Positions 9,600 to 19,289 of a DNA stretch of 64,000 nucleotides are shown here, piece after piece; position 1 is the stretch's first letter, and every line of letters begins with the position of its first letter. Origin of the DNA: Kiritimatiellia bacterium (GTDB lineage: Bacteria; Verrucomicrobiota; Kiritimatiellia; RFP12; DVOR01); assembly GCA_017531445.1 (NCBI GenBank), contig JAFXKZ010000001.1:397330-461329 (forward strand), written 5' to 3'. Both the position numbers and the translations under genes were made by a program. The notes below the pieces were generated by a model. It worked only from the letters and a program-made list of their open reading frames with translations. It had not been told where the DNA came from and ran no database searches.

Positions 9600-11299
9600 A
9601 GCCCTGCTCCGGGTTGGAAGAGTGCCGGGTCAAGCGAGATTCCACGGGGAGCGAGCGTGTCGAAGAATGTCGGCATTGCTCCTGTCGGGAGAAGTTTTCC
9701 AAGAATTTTCCCTTGCGCGTCAATTCCGGTTTGATGGAATTGAAAGAGATCTTGCATGACGATTTGCTGGCCCTCCATTCCGGTAATTTCCGAAATGGCT
9801 GTTATTTTCCGCGAACCGTCTCCAAGACGCGATTCTTGTACAATGATTTGCACGGCACTTGCGATTTGTTCACGGATCGCCCTGCTGGGCAGTTCAACGC
9901 CCGACATGAGTACCATCGTCTCCAAACGGCTGATGACATCGCGTGGACTGTTGGCATGGACGGTTGTCAAAGAACCGTCATGACCGGTATTCATCGCTTG
10001 AAGCATATCCAGCGTTTCGCTGCCGCGACATTCACCAACGATGATTCGATCCGGGCGCATACGAAGTGCGTTTCTCACGAGATCCCGGATGGTAATTGCG
10101 CCCTTGCCTTCAATATTTGGAGGGCGCGCTTCAAGACGTACCACGTGAGGTTGATTCAGGCGTAATTCTGCTGCGTCCTCAATGGTAAGGATGCGATCGG
10201 TGGCAGGAATGAAGCCGGAGAGCACATTGAGTAACGTGGTTTTACCCGATCCTGTGCCGCCGGAGACAATAATGTTTTTCCGCAAGCGTACGCAGATTTC
10301 CAGAAATGCGGCAATGGCAGACGTCCATGTGCCGAAACGGATGAAGTCTTCTGTGGTTAAAACACGCTTGGCAAATTTACGAATGGTAATGCAAGGCCCC
10401 ACCAGAGAAAGCGGAGGGATGATGGCGTTGACACGCGAACCATCCGGCAGACGGGCGTCAACATACGGTTGACTCTCATCAATCCGACGTCCAAGTGGTG
10501 CGACGATGCGTTCAATAATCGCCAACACACTGGCATCATCCATGAACGTTTGGTTGGTCAACACAAGCTGACCATTGCGCTCTACATAGACTTGTTCCGG
10601 ACCGTTGATCATCACTTCTGTAACGGAATCGTCTGCAAGAAACTGTTCTACAGGCCCCAAGCGGACCGATTCATCGTAAAGTTCTTCTTGCAGTGCATCC
10701 GGGTCAATGGTTGCCGGTAGTGCGTTCCGTTGCATAAGCTCTTGAAGAATGGTCGTCAGCGTTTCGCGCACACGTGCAGCGAGTTCTTCGCTTGTGACGC
10801 TTCCGGTGGCCAGGCGTTTGAGGTCAAGCCTCCGGATGAGTTCAGCGTGTATTTGCGCCTTGATATCGCGGTACCGTGCGCGTGCCTGCAAATCAACTTT
10901 GGGTAATGGAGGCGGGCTTGGCGGCGGTATGGACGCTGATTCCGCAACAAGGGGCACAGAGGTCGGCGGCGGGGTGCTCCGGGTGGATGCGGGCGCACAG
11001 GGAGGCTGCTTCGGTTGCACCCGGAAGAGCGTATTGCCAACGGAGACGATGGTTTCGGGGCGCAACTGCACGGTGCCATTGATCGGCTGCGAATTGACGA
11101 TTGTCCCATTGGAAGAGCCGACGTCTTCGATCCATGCATCGTTGGGGGTAAGAATCAATTTGGCATGCAATTCACTGACACTGGAGTCTTCCAAGCGGAT
11201 GGGACATTCAACGCCGCGCCCGACAAGGTATGCTCCGCAAGGCATGGTGATTTGTTGGGTCGCTTGTCCCGGAAGTGCGATCGTGATCAGGTAATTCAC
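9596..11299 (-). CDS. tadA: FHA-domain fused TadA/CpaF-type secretion ATPase
   Basis: 567 residues with a GTG start and GGAG upstream. Residues about 1-95 form an FHA domain ([32 protein letters not shown]), which in known cases binds phosphothreonine peptides. A proline-rich linker (about 100-140) leads to the CpaF ATPase: GPEQVYVER, Walker [13 protein letters not shown], the Asp-box [12 protein letters not shown], and [14 protein letters not shown]. CpaF ATPases power Tad pilin polymerisation. FHA domains occur near or in some secretion ATPases; the fusion suggests regulation of pilus assembly by phosphorylation, which is an inference. Confidence 0.92.
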   Translation of the reverse strand: MNYLITIALPGQATQQITMPCGAYLVGRGVECPIRLEDSSVSELHAKLILTPNDAWIEDVGSSNGTIVNSQPINGTVQLRPETIVSVGNTLFRVQPKQPPCAPASTRSTPPPTSVPLVAESASIPPPSPPPLPKVDLQARARYRDIKAQIHAELIRRLDLKRLATGSVTSEELAARVRETLTTILQELMQRNALPATIDPDALQEELYDESVRLGPVEQFLADDSVTEVMINGPEQVYVERNGQLVLTNQTFMDDASVLAIIERIVAPLGRRIDESQPYVDARLPDGSRVNAIIPPLSLVGPCITIRKFAKRVLTTEDFIRFGTWTSAIAAFLEICVRLRKNIIVSGGTGSGKTTLLNVLSGFIPATDRILTIEDAAELRLNQPHVVRLEARPPNIEGKGAITIRDLVRNALRMRPDRIIVGECRGSETLDMLQAMNTGHDGSLTTVHANSPRDVISRLETMVLMSGVELPSRAIREQIASAVQIIVQESRLGDGSRKITAISEITGMEGQQIVMQDLFQFHQTGIDAQGKILGKLLPTGAMPTFFDTLAPRGISLDPALFQPGAGL

Positions 11300-11312
11300 G
11301 GCAGATCTCCGA

Positions 11313-12122
11313 TTACTGTTTCTTACGGAGCAAATCTTTTTGCCGCCGTTCGTTCAAGCCTTCCAACGTTGTACGAATCTGGTCGAAATTGACCTGTTGG
11401 AGATCTTTTTCGTAGTGAAGATCTTCAGGGTTGCGCAATGAAAGCGTCAATCTCCCGCGCATTTGCTCGGCGAAGGTGAGCACTTCGGCTTCATGCGGCG
11501 TTACTTGCAGTGTCACGAGCGAGTAAGAAAGGTCCCCGCCACGGTAGGTGTTGGCAGTCTCTTGCCCGGTGGCTAAAACGAGCACGTCCTGCAAAATGGT
11601 GAGTGTCACCAGCTCTGTTGCGCCGGGCACGGTCTTACTTGGCAGGGTAAAGGTGCCCAAGACATCCACATGGTCTGCCGGATGCACCATTTGACTGACG
11701 CTGGCTGCCGCAGAGACCGAGATGGAGAGGGCACGCATCTTCGGCGGCAATAACGTTGAAAGTCCCCTTACGCCTGGTGCACCGCCTTCAATATCACTCC
11801 AGAGCAAGGGCTGACGTCCGCTGACGCCAACGGCTAATTTTCTCCCGACAAGGCGTAAGGCGATGTTACCATCCGGGCGGATAGCCTGTTCACGCAAGGC
11901 GCGCTCCGGAAAAGAAAGAATGCCCAAGTCGTCCATCGTGAGTGTGGTGCCGGCCGGAAGCGATTTGGCGAGCACAATCACATCAACGCTGCGGTTTTTC
12001 CGGTCAAAGGCCGCCTTTTCACGCTCAAGAGCCTGACGCTGGGAAGAAATATAGGTGCCGGTCAGGAATGCAGCCAGAAGCCCGGAGAGCACAGAAAGAA
12101 GAAGGATAATTTTCTGTTTCAT
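11313..12122 (-). CDS. cpaB: Flp pilus assembly protein CpaB/RcpC
   Basis: 269 residues from the ATG at 12122, which overlaps the upstream stop (ATGA). A signal anchor (KIILLLSVLSGLLAAFLTGTYI) precedes an SAF/beta-clip domain with VIVLAKSLPAGTTLTMDDLG, then the RcpC region (MRALSISVSAAASVSQMVHPADHVDV cut by the usual GDHVDV-like motif, and LVTLQVTPHEAEVLTFAE). It is a periplasmic Tad factor associated with the outer-membrane secretin. The frame stays open far upstream, but that part overlaps the preceding gene. Confidence 0.9.
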   Translation of the reverse strand: MKQKIILLLSVLSGLLAAFLTGTYISSQRQALEREKAAFDRKNRSVDVIVLAKSLPAGTTLTMDDLGILSFPERALREQAIRPDGNIALRLVGRKLAVGVSGRQPLLWSDIEGGAPGVRGLSTLLPPKMRALSISVSAAASVSQMVHPADHVDVLGTFTLPSKTVPGATELVTLTILQDVLVLATGQETANTYRGGDLSYSLVTLQVTPHEAEVLTFAEQMRGRLTLSLRNPEDLHYEKDLQQVNFDQIRTTLEGLNERRQKDLLRKKQ

Positions 12123-12694
12123 TGAAAGACCTTTTGAATGGCAAGCACGGCATGGGTTGCTTGCGCTTCGTCTGTTGCGTGAACAAAAAGGGTTTGATCT
12201 TCTTTTTGCCAAAGATTGGCGTTGAGAGGCGTCCAACCGGCGGCACGGGCGGCGGCGGCAAACGCTTGGAGTAATTGTTCTGCAGGAAGCGGAGAGGTGC
12301 CATTGACAAACCGGGAATGCGCCGCATCGATCACGTAGTTGCAGGTAATTTCCCACGGGGGAAGGTCGGCAGGATAGGTGCATTCGCCGCGGACAGAGGT
12401 AAAATCATCGTGAAAGACATAGACCACTTTGTCCACTGTGATGATTTTGGCATGATTTTTTCGCAACGCTGCTGCGGAGGCATACTCCGGTAAACGCCAA
12501 ACATCCGCCAGTACGTTTTTACCGTTGACGTTCATCGTTTGCGTCATTACCTGCTGTGCGCCGAGGGCGGTTAAAATTTCTTCGGGTGTTTTTTGGGTGA
12601 AGCGTTGATAAACTTCTCCGACCAAAAGCCCGGCAACGGCCAGGAAGGGGAGGAGAATCAGCTTTCGCACGAATGGATGCTTCGGTAATTTCAT
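12119..12694 (-). CDS. membrane-anchored hypothetical protein of the Tad operon
   Basis: 191 residues. A single N-terminal helix (LILLPFLAVAGLLVGEVY) is followed by a soluble, presumably periplasmic, alpha/beta region with two cysteines (ECTYP and ITCNY). I do not recognise the family. Its stop overlaps the cpaB start, so it is the first gene of the Tad-like operon and probably an accessory pilus factor. A TGCTATAAT box lies only 6 bases before the ATG. Confidence 0.7.
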   Translation of the reverse strand: MKLPKHPFVRKLILLPFLAVAGLLVGEVYQRFTQKTPEEILTALGAQQVMTQTMNVNGKNVLADVWRLPEYASAAALRKNHAKIITVDKVVYVFHDDFTSVRGECTYPADLPPWEITCNYVIDAAHSRFVNGTSPLPAEQLLQAFAAAARAAGWTPLNANLWQKEDQTLFVHATDEAQATHAVLAIQKVFQ

Positions 12695-12700
12695 ACCTTA

Positions 12701-12709
12701 ATTATAGCA
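12701..12709 (-). promoter_or_regulatory. extended -10 box directly upstream of the Tad operon
   Basis: TGCTATAAT on the minus strand. Only 6 bases separate it from the ATG at 12694, so a transcript starting at the usual distance would be leaderless or nearly so. An AAGG lies in the gap. No good -35 is visible. Confidence 0.5.
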
Positions 12710-12932
12710 CACTCAAGTGGCGGATTCTAAATTGAAAACAAAAAGCATTTGTCTGTAAGATGGAGAAGGTAAAAGGGCTTTTGGGGGAAATCCTGCTCGG
12801 AACATCCCGGAAAACGGTGTGCGAATCATGTGCGCACCAACAGCACCGCCCCTTTGATTGAAGCTGCATTAGGGAATCGGTTTCGGGTGGAATTGGCGAA
12901 GAGAGAAATGTGACTGCATAAAGGTGAATCTG

Positions 12933-13015
12933 AACATGGGCGACATTGCTATGTACGTATCGCCCATTTGCGCGCTCGGTATCGTCGAAACTGCAACGCA
13001 CTGTCGCCCACGTTG
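12933..13015. repeat. GGGCGA-box cluster A
   Basis: AACATGGGCGA at 12933-12943 faces TCGCCCAT at 12960-12967 across 16 bases, and a second inverted copy, TCGCCCACGTTG, lies at 13004-13015. The cluster sits in the gap between the divergent Tad operon and the DUF1846 gene. The same boxes recur near 25.0, 35.5 and 46.5 kb. Confidence 0.7.
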
Positions 13016-13656
13016 CAACGCAAAGACGGGAGCATCGGAAAAGACAACACAGGGAGAGGCTTTCCGGAGGGGAAGATTTTTTATCGGTGCGTGTGCCGGG
13101 GGCTCGGAGAGCGAGGTTGAAAAAGCACCGGAGATTGCGTTTTTCTTTGATGCGTTGACGGTAACAGGGCCGCTGAGGAATGTTGTTTCGGAGGTGAAAT
13201 CGGGCGCGGAATTATTTTCGGGTGAGGGCTTTCAAGTGCCTTTCTGTTGGTTCCGGATGCGGTGGTAAAGGTGCGGTTTTACGCGCTTTCGGGTGAAATA
13301 ACGGGTTGGGGGCGGTGGTCGCTTCCGCGTGGCAGAAACATTAGCGGCATTATCGCTTCATTATTGTTGAGTGGGAAAGAGATACTTGTCGGGCGAGTTT
13401 GTTTTCCTGTTTTGCGGAAAGTTTGTTCGTGGGTTTTATTTTGTGCTTTCAAGCTCTTTCTGGCGTGAGGTAATTCTGCGTGTTACGGCGTCATAAATTT
13501 CATTTCCCAATGCTCAAAGCAATAATCGCAAGGTGTCGTAATCTTTGAAATGAAAACGAACGTTAAAGTGATGGAACCGGGGGCGCAAGAGCGTATTTTT
13601 TGATAAACTATCATCCCGGTTATGCAAAGCAGTTCGCTTTGGGAAAAGGATTTGAG
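13016..13656. other. long intergenic region, possible gene debris
   Basis: Several overlapping frames between about 13030 and 13460 show patches that look protein-like (VKVRFYALSGEITGWGRW), but no frame has a start, ribosome-binding site and family match. This may be a decayed gene. The last part holds the upstream region of the DUF1846 gene. Confidence 0.3.
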
Positions 13657-15177
13657 ATGGGCAGTATCGGCTTTGACAATGAAGCATATTTGAAACATCA
13701 GGCTGCAGGATTGATGGAACGCGCCAAGGCGTTTGGTAATAAACTTTATCTGGAGTTTGGCGGCAAATTGATGTATGACTATCACGCTGCGCGTGTGTTG
13801 CCGGGATACGATCCGAATGCGAAATTGCGTTTGCTGCAATCTTTGGGCGATAAGGCTGAAATTATTTTGTGTGTGTATGCCGAGGATATTGAGCGCAAAA
13901 AGATGCGGGCAGACTTTGGTATCTCGTATGACGATGATACATTGAAATTGATTGACAGCTTACGGTCATGGTCAATCCACGTGTGCGCGGTGGTGATCAC
14001 ACGATTCGACGGGCAGCCGGCGGCATTGCAATTCCGGAACAAATTGGAAGCGCGTGGCATTACGGTAAAATTGCATCGCGCGGTGCCTGGCTATCCTTCT
14101 AATTTGGATTTGGTCGTTTCAAAAGATGGTTATGGAGCCAATGATTATGTAGCGACCACGCGTCCGATTGTCGTGGTAACCGGTCCGGGTCCGGGATCCG
14201 GCAAATTGGCGACGTGTTTGACGATGCTCTATCACGACCGGATGGCTGGCCGTTTGGCAGGGTATGCGAAGTTTGAGACATTTCCAGTCTGGGATTTGCC
14301 CTTAAAACACCCCATCAATCTTGCTTATGAAGCGGCAACGGCGGATTTGGGGGATATCAACATGATTGACCCTTTCCATTTGGAAGCATATGAAAAGATT
14401 GCGGTCAATTACAATCGTGATGTTGATGCTTTTCCGCTGTTGCGGGAAATCTGGGCGCGTTTAAGTATGGATGGAGAGTGCCCTTATCGCAGCCCTACGG
14501 ATATGGGGGTCAATTGCATCTCTGCCGGGATTGTGGATGATGCGGTTTGCGTGGAGGCTGCCAAGCAAGAAGTGATCCGCCGTTATTTCCGCCACCTTTC
14601 AGATGCTGTAGCCAAAGGTGCTTCTGATAAACGCCCCGTAGAAATCTTGGAGCGGTTGATGCAGCAACTGGGACTTCATCCGGAAGACCGTTTAGTTGTG
14701 CAGCCTGCGCGTGAAGCAGCGCATGAAGCATCCCAGCGAAAAACGCTTGAGGGGGTGGCGTGTGGTGCGGCGATGCAGTTGAAAGATGGCACGGTTGTGC
14801 AGGGAAAAAATTCGACATCGCTTCATGCTGCAGCAGCAGTGGTGTTGAATGCTGTCAAATATCTGGCCAAGATTCCCGCCTCGTTGCATCTGCTTGCTCC
14901 GGAGACGGTAAACAGTGTGCGGAGCATGAAGCAGGATATTTTGAATGGACGCTATGGCTCTTTGAATCTGGATGAAACATTGGTGGCACTTGCAATTTGT
15001 GCTGCGACGGATGCGAATGCGGCAGCGGCTCTGCAACAACTTGCCGAGTTGCGTGATTGCGAAATGCATCTTTCGCATATGCTTACGCCGGGTGATGAGG
15101 CCGGATTGCGCCGTTTGGGGATTCGGGCAACCAATGATCCACTATTTGCCACTGCGGAACTTTTTGTAGATTCGTAA
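13657..15177 (+). CDS. DUF1846 (UPF0371) family protein
   Basis: 506 residues from the ATG at 13657, chosen because MGSIGFDNEAYLKHQ matches the family start and GGAAAAGGA lies upstream; the frame is open further 5'. Family marks: NKLYLEFGGKLMYDYHAARVLPG near the N-terminus and VVVTGPGPGSGKLATCLTMLYHD in the middle. The latter is a P-loop-like motif, and full-length members are usually about 500 residues. The function of UPF0371 proteins is not established; the GPGSGK loop suggests nucleotide binding. Confidence 0.9.
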   Translation: MGSIGFDNEAYLKHQAAGLMERAKAFGNKLYLEFGGKLMYDYHAARVLPGYDPNAKLRLLQSLGDKAEIILCVYAEDIERKKMRADFGISYDDDTLKLIDSLRSWSIHVCAVVITRFDGQPAALQFRNKLEARGITVKLHRAVPGYPSNLDLVVSKDGYGANDYVATTRPIVVVTGPGPGSGKLATCLTMLYHDRMAGRLAGYAKFETFPVWDLPLKHPINLAYEAATADLGDINMIDPFHLEAYEKIAVNYNRDVDAFPLLREIWARLSMDGECPYRSPTDMGVNCISAGIVDDAVCVEAAKQEVIRRYFRHLSDAVAKGASDKRPVEILERLMQQLGLHPEDRLVVQPAREAAHEASQRKTLEGVACGAAMQLKDGTVVQGKNSTSLHAAAAVVLNAVKYLAKIPASLHLLAPETVNSVRSMKQDILNGRYGSLNLDETLVALAICAATDANAAAALQQLAELRDCEMHLSHMLTPGDEAGLRRLGIRATNDPLFATAELFVDS

Positions 15178-15254
15178 GACGTTTTACCTGAGATTGTGCT
15201 AAAGTATAAGTGATTCTATTTGAGGCTTTCATTGCGATTTGAGGCGTTAGTTAT

Positions 15255-16292
15255 ATGAACCGTTTCCAATATCTTCTTCGTCGTTTGATGTTATTGGTGC
15301 CGACATTCTTCGGCATCACGATTGTGTGCTTCATGTTGACGCGTCTGTTGCCGGGAGGACCGGTAGAGATGGCAATGGCGCGTATGCGTGGCGGCGGCGG
15401 TGGCGGTGAAGCCGGTGGGGGCGCGAATGCTGCGCTGGTCAGCGAAGACATGAAAAAGGAATTGGAGCGTCAGTTTGGCTTTGATCAGCCGATCTGGAAA
15501 CAATACTATAATTGGGCCATCCGCGATGGATTGGGAATGCGGATGAAGAGTTATGAATATACAGATAAAACGGCATGGGAACTGATTCGCAGTCGGTTGC
15601 CCGTCTCGGTTTGGTTCGGCGTAGTTTCGTTTTTGATGAGTTATTTGGTCTGCATCCCCCTTGGGATTGCCAAAGCTTTGCGTCATGGTTCGCCTTTTGA
15701 CTTCGCGTCCAGTGTCATCGTCTTTTCAGCTTATGCAGTGCCGGCATTCGCAGTAGGTATGATTTTGAAGATGTGTTTGAGTGGTACGGTGGATGGTCTG
15801 TGGGATATTTTCCCCATTGGCGGATTTGAGAGTGATGCTGCCGCTGCCGCTGGTGGATGGACACTTTTCCTGGACAGAGCCTACCACATGGTTTTGCCGG
15901 TTACGGCATACGTAATGACCTCTTTTGCACTCCTTACAATCATGATGAAAAACTCTTTGATGGAGCAAATGAGTGCGGACTATGTGCGCACGGTACTGGC
16001 GAAAGGTGCTACGCGTCGCCGTGCAATTTGGGGCCATGCGTTGCGCAATGCGTTGATTCCTATTGCCACCGGCTTTGGCGGTATTTTGGGCGTCCTGTTC
16101 GCCGGATCGATGATTATTGAAACGCTCTTTGAGATTCCCGGCATGGGGCAACTCTCTTTGACCGCGTTGATGAGCCACGATTATGCAGTCTTTATGGCGA
16201 TGCTAGTGATGACGGCATCGATCCAACTTTTCGGCAATTTGGTCTCCGACTTCTGCTATATGTTGATTGATCCACGCATCCATTTTGATTGA
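15255..16292 (+). CDS. yejB: YejB-like peptide ABC transporter permease
   Basis: 345 residues, six predicted membrane helices, with the binding-protein-dependent transport motif around YVRTVLAKGATRRRAIWGHALRNALIP (the EAA loop). The N-terminus (RLLPGGPVEMAMARMRG) and C-terminus (LVSDFCYMLIDPRIHFD) match the YejB/OppB type of oligopeptide permease. A glycine-rich insert (GGGGGGEAGGG) lies in the first periplasmic loop. The usual partners (binding protein, second permease, ATPases) are not adjacent; uvrC follows directly. Confidence 0.88.
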   Translation: MNRFQYLLRRLMLLVPTFFGITIVCFMLTRLLPGGPVEMAMARMRGGGGGGEAGGGANAALVSEDMKKELERQFGFDQPIWKQYYNWAIRDGLGMRMKSYEYTDKTAWELIRSRLPVSVWFGVVSFLMSYLVCIPLGIAKALRHGSPFDFASSVIVFSAYAVPAFAVGMILKMCLSGTVDGLWDIFPIGGFESDAAAAAGGWTLFLDRAYHMVLPVTAYVMTSFALLTIMMKNSLMEQMSADYVRTVLAKGATRRRAIWGHALRNALIPIATGFGGILGVLFAGSMIIETLFEIPGMGQLSLTALMSHDYAVFMAMLVMTASIQLFGNLVSDFCYMLIDPRIHFD

Positions 16293-16441
16293 TTGGGTGT
16301 TGGGTTTACCGCAAACGATTCCGGAAAGGCAGGAGCGTTGATTGCGCGGCCTGCTTTTCTTTTGAAAGAAGTCTGCACGAGAGTAACGGGCAAGAAGAAT
16401 GGGGTAGGGAATTAACGTCGATAATAGAGGAAGAAAAGAGC

Positions 16442-17929
16442 GTGAATGACCGCTTAAGAGAAAAACTGAAATCTCTCCCAGAGAAGCCCGGATGCTATCT
16501 TTATCGTGATCGTGCCGGGAAGATTATTTACGTGGGAAAAGCGGTGAATCTTCGTCGGCGGGTGCAGAGTTATTTCAGAGCTTCAACATTGCGAACAGCA
16601 CCGCCGAAATTGCGAAGTCTTGTCCATCATGTGGAAGATCTTGAGATCCGCGTGGTGCGTACGGAGGCAGAAGCCCTTCTGACCGAAAGCCATTTGATTA
16701 AAACGTATCGTCCGAAATTCAATATCCTTTTACGAGATGACAAACGTTACTTGGCTTTGAAAGCCGACCCGTCGACACGCTTTCCCCGATTGACAACCTG
16801 TCGGATCATGCGCGATGATGGTGCCTACTATTTCGGACCGTTCCCGTCTTCAACCGAAGTGCGCACGGCACTGGACTTCGCAGAAAAACGTTTCGGGTTG
16901 CGGAAGTGCCGGAGTGCGATGCCCTGTGAAGACGATCATAAACATTGTCTTGCCGATGTGATTCGTTTTTGTACGGCACCCTGTTTGGGAAGAATCTCCG
17001 AAGCCGCTTATCGAGAACGTTTTGAAGAAGCGTGTGCATTCTTGCGGGGAGAGCGTCAGGATGTTCTTGAAGAAGTCCGCGAATCGATGCTGGCAGCTGC
17101 CGAAGCTCAAGCATTTGAAAAAGCCGCACGTCTGCGCGATACATGGTTGGCGTTGAAGTCGTTCACACGTGAGCGGGCGAAGGTGCGTTCTTTCCCGCCG
17201 CTTGCAAAACCCAAAGCGGAGGAAGGTTTGGAAGAGCTTGCCCGTGTGCTTGGATTACAACAGCCGCCGCACTGCATTGAATGCTTCGATATTTCACACC
17301 TGATGGGGACGCATACCGTTGCCTCCATGGTTACGGCAATAGACGGAGTGCCGGATAAACGACGGTATCGTCGTTTCCGTATTCATTCTGTAACGAATGA
17401 CGATCCGCATGCGATGGCAGAGGTTATCCGGCGTCGTTACACACGTTTAATGGCTGATATTGCCAAGAATGGTGGACGATACCCCGACTTGATCCTTTGT
17501 GATGGCGCACAACTTCAAGTGGAAGCTGCTCGAATGGTTTTGAGGGAATTGAAGTTAAATGAGCGCATTCCTGTTGCCGGATTAAACGAACATTTTGAGG
17601 AAATCGTAGTCGGAGAAGGGCGTCCTAATATTATTCTTTCGCGTGACAACAAGGCGCTTCATATCCTTATGCGATTACGGGATGAAGCGCACCGTTTTGC
17701 GATTACCTTCAATCGCTCATTACGATTACGCGCGTTAAAGGCCTCGGTGTTGGATGAACTTCCGGGCATAGGTGCGCGAAGAAAGCAACAATTACTTGTG
17801 AAGTTTGGCTCGGTACATCGCATTGCAATCGCAGATATCAGTGAGATTGCTTCGCTTCCCGGAATTACGCAAGAGATGGCGCAAGTCATTAAAGAAGCAT
17901 TGTCTGCCCGGGTTCTTAATCCTGAATAA
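16442..17929 (+). CDS. uvrC: excinuclease ABC subunit C, shortened
   Basis: 495 residues from the GTG at 16442 (GAGGAAG upstream). In order: GIY-YIG nuclease (PGCYLYRDRAGKIIYVGKAV, about 15-90), UVR motif (AEAQAFEKAARLRDTW, about 215-235), RNase H-like 5' nuclease (ECFDISHLMG, then LILCDGAQLQV and HRFAI) and a double HhH (DELPGIGARRKQQLL). About 100 residues that normally separate the UVR motif from ECFDISH are missing, and the usual DGGKGQ is DGAQLQ. Acidic residues expected for catalysis are kept. The protein makes the dual incisions in nucleotide-excision repair with UvrA and UvrB. Confidence 0.92.
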   Translation: MNDRLREKLKSLPEKPGCYLYRDRAGKIIYVGKAVNLRRRVQSYFRASTLRTAPPKLRSLVHHVEDLEIRVVRTEAEALLTESHLIKTYRPKFNILLRDDKRYLALKADPSTRFPRLTTCRIMRDDGAYYFGPFPSSTEVRTALDFAEKRFGLRKCRSAMPCEDDHKHCLADVIRFCTAPCLGRISEAAYRERFEEACAFLRGERQDVLEEVRESMLAAAEAQAFEKAARLRDTWLALKSFTRERAKVRSFPPLAKPKAEEGLEELARVLGLQQPPHCIECFDISHLMGTHTVASMVTAIDGVPDKRRYRRFRIHSVTNDDPHAMAEVIRRRYTRLMADIAKNGGRYPDLILCDGAQLQVEAARMVLRELKLNERIPVAGLNEHFEEIVVGEGRPNIILSRDNKALHILMRLRDEAHRFAITFNRSLRLRALKASVLDELPGIGARRKQQLLVKFGSVHRIAIADISEIASLPGITQEMAQVIKEALSARVLNPE

Positions 17930-17995
17930 TTCTTGATCCTGGACACAAGCGGATAATGGATAGCCAAACAGCTCTGCAAAAAAACCTGCGGGAAA

Positions 17996-18042
17996 GTTAT
18001 AATAAAAGAAGCGCATCATTGATGCGCTTCTTTTATTATAAC
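17996..18042. terminator. perfect 23-bp palindromic bidirectional terminator
   Basis: Arms 17996-18018 and 18020-18042 are fully complementary around a single T. A-rich and T-rich flanks on both arms give a terminator in each direction, between the convergent uvrC and the coiled-coil gene. Confidence 0.85.
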
Positions 18043-18059
18043 CGATTTGTTAATAGGTT

Positions 18060-19169
18060 TCAGTCAAGATAGAAGACTTCATCGCCGCGCTTGATGTCGC
18101 CCTGTTTCCAGTCAACCAAGATATCGCAGACAAGCACACCAGCATCCTTTGTGAGTGTCTTCAAGCGGATCTTGCCAACGACCATATCTTCAGCAGCACC
18201 TTCGTGGCGGACATAGAACTCGATTTCGGGGAGTTCTTTTTCGCCATCCACGCCAATCAGCTCTGCAACAGCAGTTTCATCCAACTTGACCAAGCAGTAG
18301 TTGTAATCGTTGTCTACGCGCACCACCTTACCCTTTACGCCGGCGGTGACATTCGCTGCAACAGCATTTGCATTGACACCACGTGTGCCCTGCTGCGCAA
18401 TCTTGTCAAGCGTGGCCTTGAGCTTCTCAACTTCAGCTTGAGCGGTTTCCAAATCTTCGTTTGCTTTGTCCAAATCGCCCTGAATTGCCACCTTCTCGTC
18501 TTCCAGTGTTTGCACAGTGTCCTTGAGTTCGGTCACCTGGCCTTCCAGTGTGGCCTTTTCGCTTTCAAGTACGGCGATTTGCTCTTCTTTGGCGGCGATC
18601 GTCTTCAAAGATTCGCGACCTTGCTTCTTAACGTCGTTGAGTTCCACAACGGTATCTTCATACTCCTCACGGATCTTAACGAGTTGACCGCGAATGTTGT
18701 TCATGCGATCCAACTGTGCCTTTGCCTTGGCGAGCACTTCATCAAGAGCCTTATCCATCGGAGCACCATCAGTGATGGGGTTGCCCTGGAAGTCCTTTTC
18801 GGGCTTGCCTTCTGCATTGAGGATGTAGACTTCGTCCAAATCAGAGGTGTTGGGAATCTGATACAACTTGGCATCAGATTTTTCGTATCCCTCTTGATAT
18901 CCTTCCCAGAAATCAGAACGGTCGGGCGTGATATCGGCATTGGCCAAAGTCACTGCAGAGATATCGCGTGCGGTGTGATTGGCGGCGGTGTTTTCTGTAG
19001 CCGGCTCTTCGGCTTCAAAGGTCTTCGCAATCTTGATGGTGAAGTCGCGGAAGCCGACGTTTCGGTCGATGACAAGGTTTCGCTTGCCATACATTTCGGT
19101 AGCAAACCAAACAGCGACTCCATTAAGGATAAGGGTCAGAATGACAAGAATTCGCAAAACAATGTTCAT
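18060..19169 (-). CDS. membrane-anchored coiled-coil protein, unknown function
   Basis: 369 residues. An N-terminal helix (IVLRILVILTLILNGVAVWF) anchors it in the membrane. Residues about 130-265 form a long heptad-type coiled coil (KEEQIAVLESEKATLEGQV and similar, rich in E, K, L and D). A C-terminal beta-rich domain of about 90 residues (GVKGKVVRVDNDYNYCLVKL, ending KQGDIKRGDEVFYLD) ends the protein. I do not recognise the family. It may be an envelope spacer or scaffold protein. TGAGGAAA precedes the ATG. It is transcribed alone, with its own upstream region and a strong terminator behind it. Confidence 0.75.
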   Translation of the reverse strand: MNIVLRILVILTLILNGVAVWFATEMYGKRNLVIDRNVGFRDFTIKIAKTFEAEEPATENTAANHTARDISAVTLANADITPDRSDFWEGYQEGYEKSDAKLYQIPNTSDLDEVYILNAEGKPEKDFQGNPITDGAPMDKALDEVLAKAKAQLDRMNNIRGQLVKIREEYEDTVVELNDVKKQGRESLKTIAAKEEQIAVLESEKATLEGQVTELKDTVQTLEDEKVAIQGDLDKANEDLETAQAEVEKLKATLDKIAQQGTRGVNANAVAANVTAGVKGKVVRVDNDYNYCLVKLDETAVAELIGVDGEKELPEIEFYVRHEGAAEDMVVGKIRLKTLTKDAGVLVCDILVDWKQGDIKRGDEVFYLD

Positions 19170-19289
19170 GGTGTTTCCTCAAAGCGTTGTTAAGGTATAA
19201 TCTCTCACAACAATTACTAGTTTAGCGCAATATCCGCTTGCTTGCAAGCAGTTTGTAAAAGAAATCTTCGGCGGAGAGTGTCTTTCCCG

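Noticed and set aside
12924..13268. Possible 114-residue gene between the Tad operon and the DUF1846 gene
   Set aside because: It starts inside repeat cluster A, has no family match, and competes with equally long frames in the same place.
18204..19193. 329-codon plus-strand frame over the coiled-coil gene
   Set aside because: Opposite strand of a gene with a clear start, anchor helix and terminator; composition is that of an antisense shadow.
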